Positions 61,601-64,000 of a DNA stretch of 64,000 nt are shown here, piece after piece. Position 1 is the stretch's first letter. Each line of letters opens with the position of its first letter. A model generated the notes under the pieces. It did no database searches. It worked only from the letters and a program-made list of their open reading frames with translations, and was not told the DNA's origin. This DNA comes from Caryophanales bacterium (GTDB lineage: Bacteria; Bacillota_I; Bacilli_A; Izemoplasmatales; UBA1188), in contig JACKCW010000001.1 in the NCBI GenBank assembly GCA_020633845.1, forward strand, positions 124,001-188,000. The letters are read 5' to 3'. The translations under genes were made by a program, and so were the position numbers.

Positions 61601-62094
61601 GTGTAGCATCTTTCGTAGCCGGCCGAGATAAAGCGGGAGATTAGGTCTTTGGGTTTAATTTCTTCTTTTTCTTTTATTTGTACTACCTTTTCAAAATAGA
61701 TATCCTTTTTTGAGGTCTTATTTAAAAGGCCGGTAAGGCTTGTCACAATAATTTTGTTTTTTTCGTTTTCGTAAATCGCTTTTAGGGTTCTAATTCTTTC
61801 GAGTTTGAATTCTTTGGATTCGGTTAAAAGCTCGGTCGCAATAAAGTCGTCTTTAGGATAAAAATAAATATTATCTGAAGACAATGATAGTTCATCATAA
61901 ACTTTTTGTGCCTGGTAAATATTTTCGCACACGATGATTGTGTCTCTTTTAGAAACCTCTTTTAAGCATAATGAAATAAGCGAAGCGGTCTCTCTATCCG
62001 CTTCGCTTATTTCGACAGACTTTTTCTCTTCGATTTCTTGAAGAATTCTATTTATTTCGGTTTTTTTTAATAAATAGGTGATGTATGCGTTCAT
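58663..62094 (-). CDS. mfd: Transcription-repair coupling factor
   Basis: A 1143-residue protein that frees stalled RNA polymerase and calls UvrA. A UvrB-like front, the polymerase-interaction domain with LKVGDYVVHYDYGIGRFEEI (around 485), Walker A LVCGDVGFGKTEVALRAAFK, LLIIDEEQRFGV, LTATPIPRTLEMA and the C-terminal TRCF part (EKRLKAIKDFTELGSGFKIA) are in order. It starts 2 bp after pth; no separate site, so it is coupled. Confidence 0.97.
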   Translation of the reverse strand: MNAYITYLLKKTEINRILQEIEEKKSVEISEADRETASLISLCLKEVSKRDTIIVCENIYQAQKVYDELSLSSDNIYFYPKDDFIATELLTESKEFKLERIRTLKAIYENEKNKIIVTSLTGLLNKTSKKDIYFEKVVQIKEKEEIKPKDLISRFISAGYERCYTVEKQGDTALRGSVLDIFPMNSDEAYRIDFFGNNIETIKILETESQRSKIRKDSILVMPKEEVFFSENEKTILNDLLLKKLDKNISDKTREKIENDLEYLNEKNENSLLQKYLSCFIKENYSFVDYIPDKTILFVDYKSVKKQEETINKEILEYLSSFDNYLQVSDFLNDLSRYFFDHTVYLNKEKMFPSLKEISLYSLDILDYEGRLDLFLSDLKKTYKNKTIIITLSEKTLPVIEDLFREQNLQYYKGIDIKENAVNLILSSFALSFDIKEINTVLLSEDKVFKMQRRKRSGYRIGLETKRLRSISELKVGDYVVHYDYGIGRFEEIKTMTLGPTTSDYIHIKYDKDDSLYIPVENLHVLSKYSASEGYVPKLSKLNSKDWEKTKEKARSKASSLASDLLSLYSEREKTEGFVYQSDDEVQKSFEDDFAYELTPDQKKAIDDTKSDMEKGILMDRLVCGDVGFGKTEVALRAAFKAILSGKQVAYLAPTTILARQHYYTFKDRMDKYGVEVGLVSRFVSNKEIKASLKKLSSGLLDVIIGTHRLLSKDVIFKDLGLLIIDEEQRFGVECKEQLKKIKKNVDVLMLTATPIPRTLEMAITGIKNISLIETAPRERYPIQTYVLERNDYIVKDAIERELSKGGQVFYLYNRVEDIENIEMYVSRLVPEAKIAVIHGQMTKTAIENTIEDFIDRNIDVLVSTTIIETGIDIPNVNTLIVHDADRYGLSQLYQIKGRVGRSNKISYAYLMYDKNKILTEDAEKRLKAIKDFTELGSGFKIAVRDLSTRGAGEILGKEQSGFMNQVGVELYLKLLDEEIKKKRGEELPKTEEDIRVIMSRHIDEHYIEDDYVKIEVHTKISSLKSEKELKDLKEELKDRFGPVKDALLEYMYTKLFENLLNDCHFERTDITENSVIMVMSPEDSKEKNAKEIFQCASEVSISFKFFFKTRKIFIAYDKKGSKLEMFKDLSRFIEKAQTKKLF

Positions 62095-62096
62095 GT

Positions 62097-62642
62097 TTAA
62101 TTAAATTTATTCATAATTGTATCAAAAGGGATGCCTTGGATAAACTCGGAGATTATTTCGTTTGTTTGCGGATATATCTCTTCAAAAGCGGCTTTTTCTT
62201 TTTTGCCAAGTTTAGACAAAACAAAATCGATGGCGCCTTCTTCCGGCTCACCAAGACCGATTCTCAGGCGGTTAAATGATTCAGAGGACAGAGAAGCGAT
62301 AATTGATTTTAGGCCGTTATGGCCGCCTGCTGAGCCTTTTTCTCTTAGTCTGAGTTTTAAAAAAGGAAGGTTAAAGTCGTCAGATATTATTAAAATATCT
62401 TCTGGCGAAATTTTATAGAAAGAGGCGGTCTTATAGACGCTATCCCCGGATAGGTTCATATAAGTGAGCGGCTTTAAAAGCACGAATTCCTGGTCTTTAT
62501 AGACAAGACCTTGGAATTTCGCTTCCTCTTTTAGTACATATCCGTTTTTGTTCGCAAACGCATCGAGCACCATAAAACCTACGTTGTGTCTGGTGTTTTT
62601 GTATTTGCGGTCGGGATTTCCGAGACCGACTACAAGCTTCAT
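62097..62642 (-). CDS. pth: Peptidyl-tRNA hydrolase
   Basis: A 181-residue enzyme that releases peptides from dropped-off tRNAs. VVGLGNPDRKYKNTRHNVGF (residues 3-22) with the catalytic His, LLKPLTYMNLSG, ISDDFNLPFLKLRLREKGSA and GGHNGLKSIIASL are the signature. AGGGG precedes the ATG, which overlaps jag as ATGA. Confidence 0.97.
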   Translation of the reverse strand: MKLVVGLGNPDRKYKNTRHNVGFMVLDAFANKNGYVLKEEAKFQGLVYKDQEFVLLKPLTYMNLSGDSVYKTASFYKISPEDILIISDDFNLPFLKLRLREKGSAGGHNGLKSIIASLSSESFNRLRIGLGEPEEGAIDFVLSKLGKKEKAAFEEIYPQTNEIISEFIQGIPFDTIMNKFN

Positions 62643-63262
62643 TTATCCCCTTTCGGTTTAATAACTATGTGGCGGGCTTTTCCTTCTCCTTCCGATTCGG
62701 TATAAACATCTCTCCATTCGGAAAGTTTGGTGTGAATAATACGCCTTTCATAGGAGTTCATCGGTTCTAGATGAACTTCGACCTTGCTTTCGGCAACTTC
62801 CTTTGCGGTTTTAGTCGCTAAGACTTCTAGTTGTCTAATTCTTTGTTTTTTATAGCCGCCGCAATCAACACTCACGTGATATTGTTCTTCAGCTTCTTCA
62901 ATGTCGCCGTTTACGATGATTCTTACTAACATCTGAATGGCTTCTAGAGTTTTGCCGCCTCTTCCGATTAAAATCGGATTTTCTTCCGAGGTTATGACGT
63001 ATTGAACATCTTTGTTGGCTTTCTTTCTCATTTCCACCATGGCGTTCACATTAAGTTGCTCTAGGATGGTTTTTAAATATTCCAGCCCTTTAAGCGGGTA
63101 GTCAACGTTAAGAGTGGCTTCTAAGGTATAGTTTTTCTTTAGAAGAGTTTTCTTTTCTTCTAAAACATTGAAAGTTATTTGGTCCTTGGTGGCTTTTAAT
63201 TCTTTCTCAGCTTTTTCGTATGCTTCTTCTAAGGTTTTTCCTTCTACGATAATTGATTTCAT
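62639..63262 (-). CDS. jag: Jag/KhpB RNA-binding protein
   Basis: A 207-residue protein: Jag N-domain (MKSIIVEGKTLEEAYEKAEK), a KH domain with IGRGGKTLEAIQMLVRIIV (around 95-113) and an R3H domain (SYERRIIHTKLSEW, SEGEGKARHIVIKP). KhpB binds RNA and affects cell elongation in Gram-positives. It overlaps yidC as TAATG and pth by 4 bp, and ends in TGA. Confidence 0.95.
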   Translation of the reverse strand: MKSIIVEGKTLEEAYEKAEKELKATKDQITFNVLEEKKTLLKKNYTLEATLNVDYPLKGLEYLKTILEQLNVNAMVEMRKKANKDVQYVITSEENPILIGRGGKTLEAIQMLVRIIVNGDIEEAEEQYHVSVDCGGYKKQRIRQLEVLATKTAKEVAESKVEVHLEPMNSYERRIIHTKLSEWRDVYTESEGEGKARHIVIKPKGDK

Positions 63263-64000
63263 TAATTTCTTCCTCCCGGTACTCCTGATTCAAGCTGTTG
63301 TTTATTAGCTTTCTTCTCTTCTTGTTTTTTAGAAATAAATGTTTGGAACATCTGATAGGTGTTACCGATAACCCAGTAGAAAGCGATGCCGGCACTCTTC
63401 CAAGCGAAGGCAACCATCATTACTGTCATCACGGCCATCATAATTCTCATTTGTACATTAGATTGTTGTTTTTTGGCGTTATAGAAGTTTCTCTTTTTCT
63501 TATCGGCTCTTTTTGACATGTAAATCGTCAGTTCCTGCGAAGCAATCATGGTAAGGCCAACAATAACGGCTAAAATCCAGTCGCCGGTTGATTGTCCGTA
63601 ATCAATAGCGAAAGTTGTCCAGAGAAAACTAAATTTAGTTCCCGCGTCATAAAGAGGGGTCAAAGGGAATCTTTGTACCACCTGATATACGGCAAGGAAA
63701 ATCGGCATTTGTAAGAACGGCATGAGGCAGCCCCACATACTGACGTGGTTCTTCTTCATTAATTCCTTCATCTCCATTTGTTGTTTCATCTTGGAGTTTT
63801 GATCGGTTTTTCCTTCGTATTTCTTGTTGAGTTTATCCATATCCGGTTGGATGGCTTGCATTTTATAAGTCATTGAGTTGGATTTGGCATAAATCGGCCA
63901 AGCTGCACTTCTTAAAAGAATGGTAAGAATTAAAAGTCCGATCCAGTATACTCCGCCGACAAGACCAATTATCCAGTTAAGAAGAACACCTAACTGTTCA
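63262..64000 (-). CDS. yidC: Membrane insertase YidC (5' end outside window)
   Basis: The C-terminal ~246 residues of a YidC/OxaI insertase, running off the window edge. Visible helices include GGVYWIGLLILTILLRSAAW and MIRWGCLMPFLQMPIFLAVY-like conserved hairpin MWGCLMPFLQMPIFLA, with SAGIAFYWVIGNTYQMFQTF near the end and a basic tail. It inserts proteins into the membrane. First gene seen of yidC-jag-pth-mfd; rnpA and rpmH would be expected upstream. Confidence 0.93.
   Translation of the reverse strand, partial: EQLGVLLNWIIGLVGGVYWIGLLILTILLRSAAWPIYAKSNSMTYKMQAIQPDMDKLNKKYEGKTDQNSKMKQQMEMKELMKKNHVSMWGCLMPFLQMPIFLAVYQVVQRFPLTPLYDAGTKFSFLWTTFAIDYGQSTGDWILAVIVGLTMIASQELTIYMSKRADKKKRNFYNAKKQQSNVQMRIMMAVMTVMMVAFAWKSAGIAFYWVIGNTYQMFQTFISKKQEEKKANKQQLESGVPGGRN

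Overview
This window is AT-rich and gene-dense. It reads as a chromosome segment of a low-G+C Gram-positive bacterium (Bacillota), probably an uncultured Bacilli lineage near Mollicutes or Erysipelotrichia. The grounds are AGGAGG-type ribosome binding sites, the yaaA-recF-gyrB-gyrA order, a short 4.5S-type SRP RNA, a Met-Ile2-Ser-fMet-Asp-Phe tRNA order, and CsbB/YfhO-type and diacylglycerol-glucosyltransferase-like genes. UGA is a normal stop (recF, yaaA and jag all end in it), so this is not the Mycoplasma code. The taxonomic placement is inference.

Layout. 1-5.9 kb: end of an RDD protein, a TIGR04076 protein, a HipA/CtkA-like kinase with a partner gene under a promoter built from 34-bp repeats, a LemA-TPM operon, a cation/proton antiporter with a PII-like protein, and tRNA-Ser(CGA). 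5.9-19.8 kb is accessory: decayed transposase and aldo/keto reductase fragments, a DUF4143 ATPase behind three 23-bp repeats, a phosphoesterase, a GH78 rhamnosidase, a nucleotidyltransferase, a GLUG-repeat surface protein, a glycosyltransferase, an encapsulated-ferritin-like protein, a radical SAM protein, a large lipoprotein and an acetyltransferase. 19.8-27.2 kb: small membrane proteins, some duplicated or frameshifted, mixed with two 5'-truncated RHS toxin ends, like a displaced toxin/immunity array. 27.3-32.5 kb: a compact operon encoding a GrpE-like protein, an Hsp70, a cytosolic trypsin-like protease and two membrane-anchored DnaJ-domain proteins. This is the most unusual system in the window.

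33.5-34.6 kb is a 12-gene tRNA cluster on the minus strand. Several of its genes carry C where U is required (position 33) or A.C mismatches in stems. 34.6-64 kb is mostly core: DUF951-rsmG-mnmG, a two-component system, SRP RNA-tadA-tdk, a DtxR-like regulator, rpmE, a GtrA/GT2/YfhO wall-polymer glycosylation operon, dusB-glyA-rsmA, HAD and HIT proteins, serS, gyrA-gyrB-recF-yaaA, and mfd-pth-jag-yidC. This last set is typical of the neighbourhood of the replication origin, although dnaA and dnaN are not in the window.

How the genes work together. The core half covers translation (tRNAs, SRP RNA, tRNA/rRNA modification, SerRS, L31), DNA topology and repair, membrane insertion (YidC/Jag) and cell-envelope glycosylation. 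The accessory half looks like conflict and surface biology: kinase toxin module, RHS toxin ends with membrane immunity candidates, surface proteins, and a protein-quality-control or defence-like chaperone/protease operon. Starts were adjusted to the best ribosome binding site wherever one was visible.
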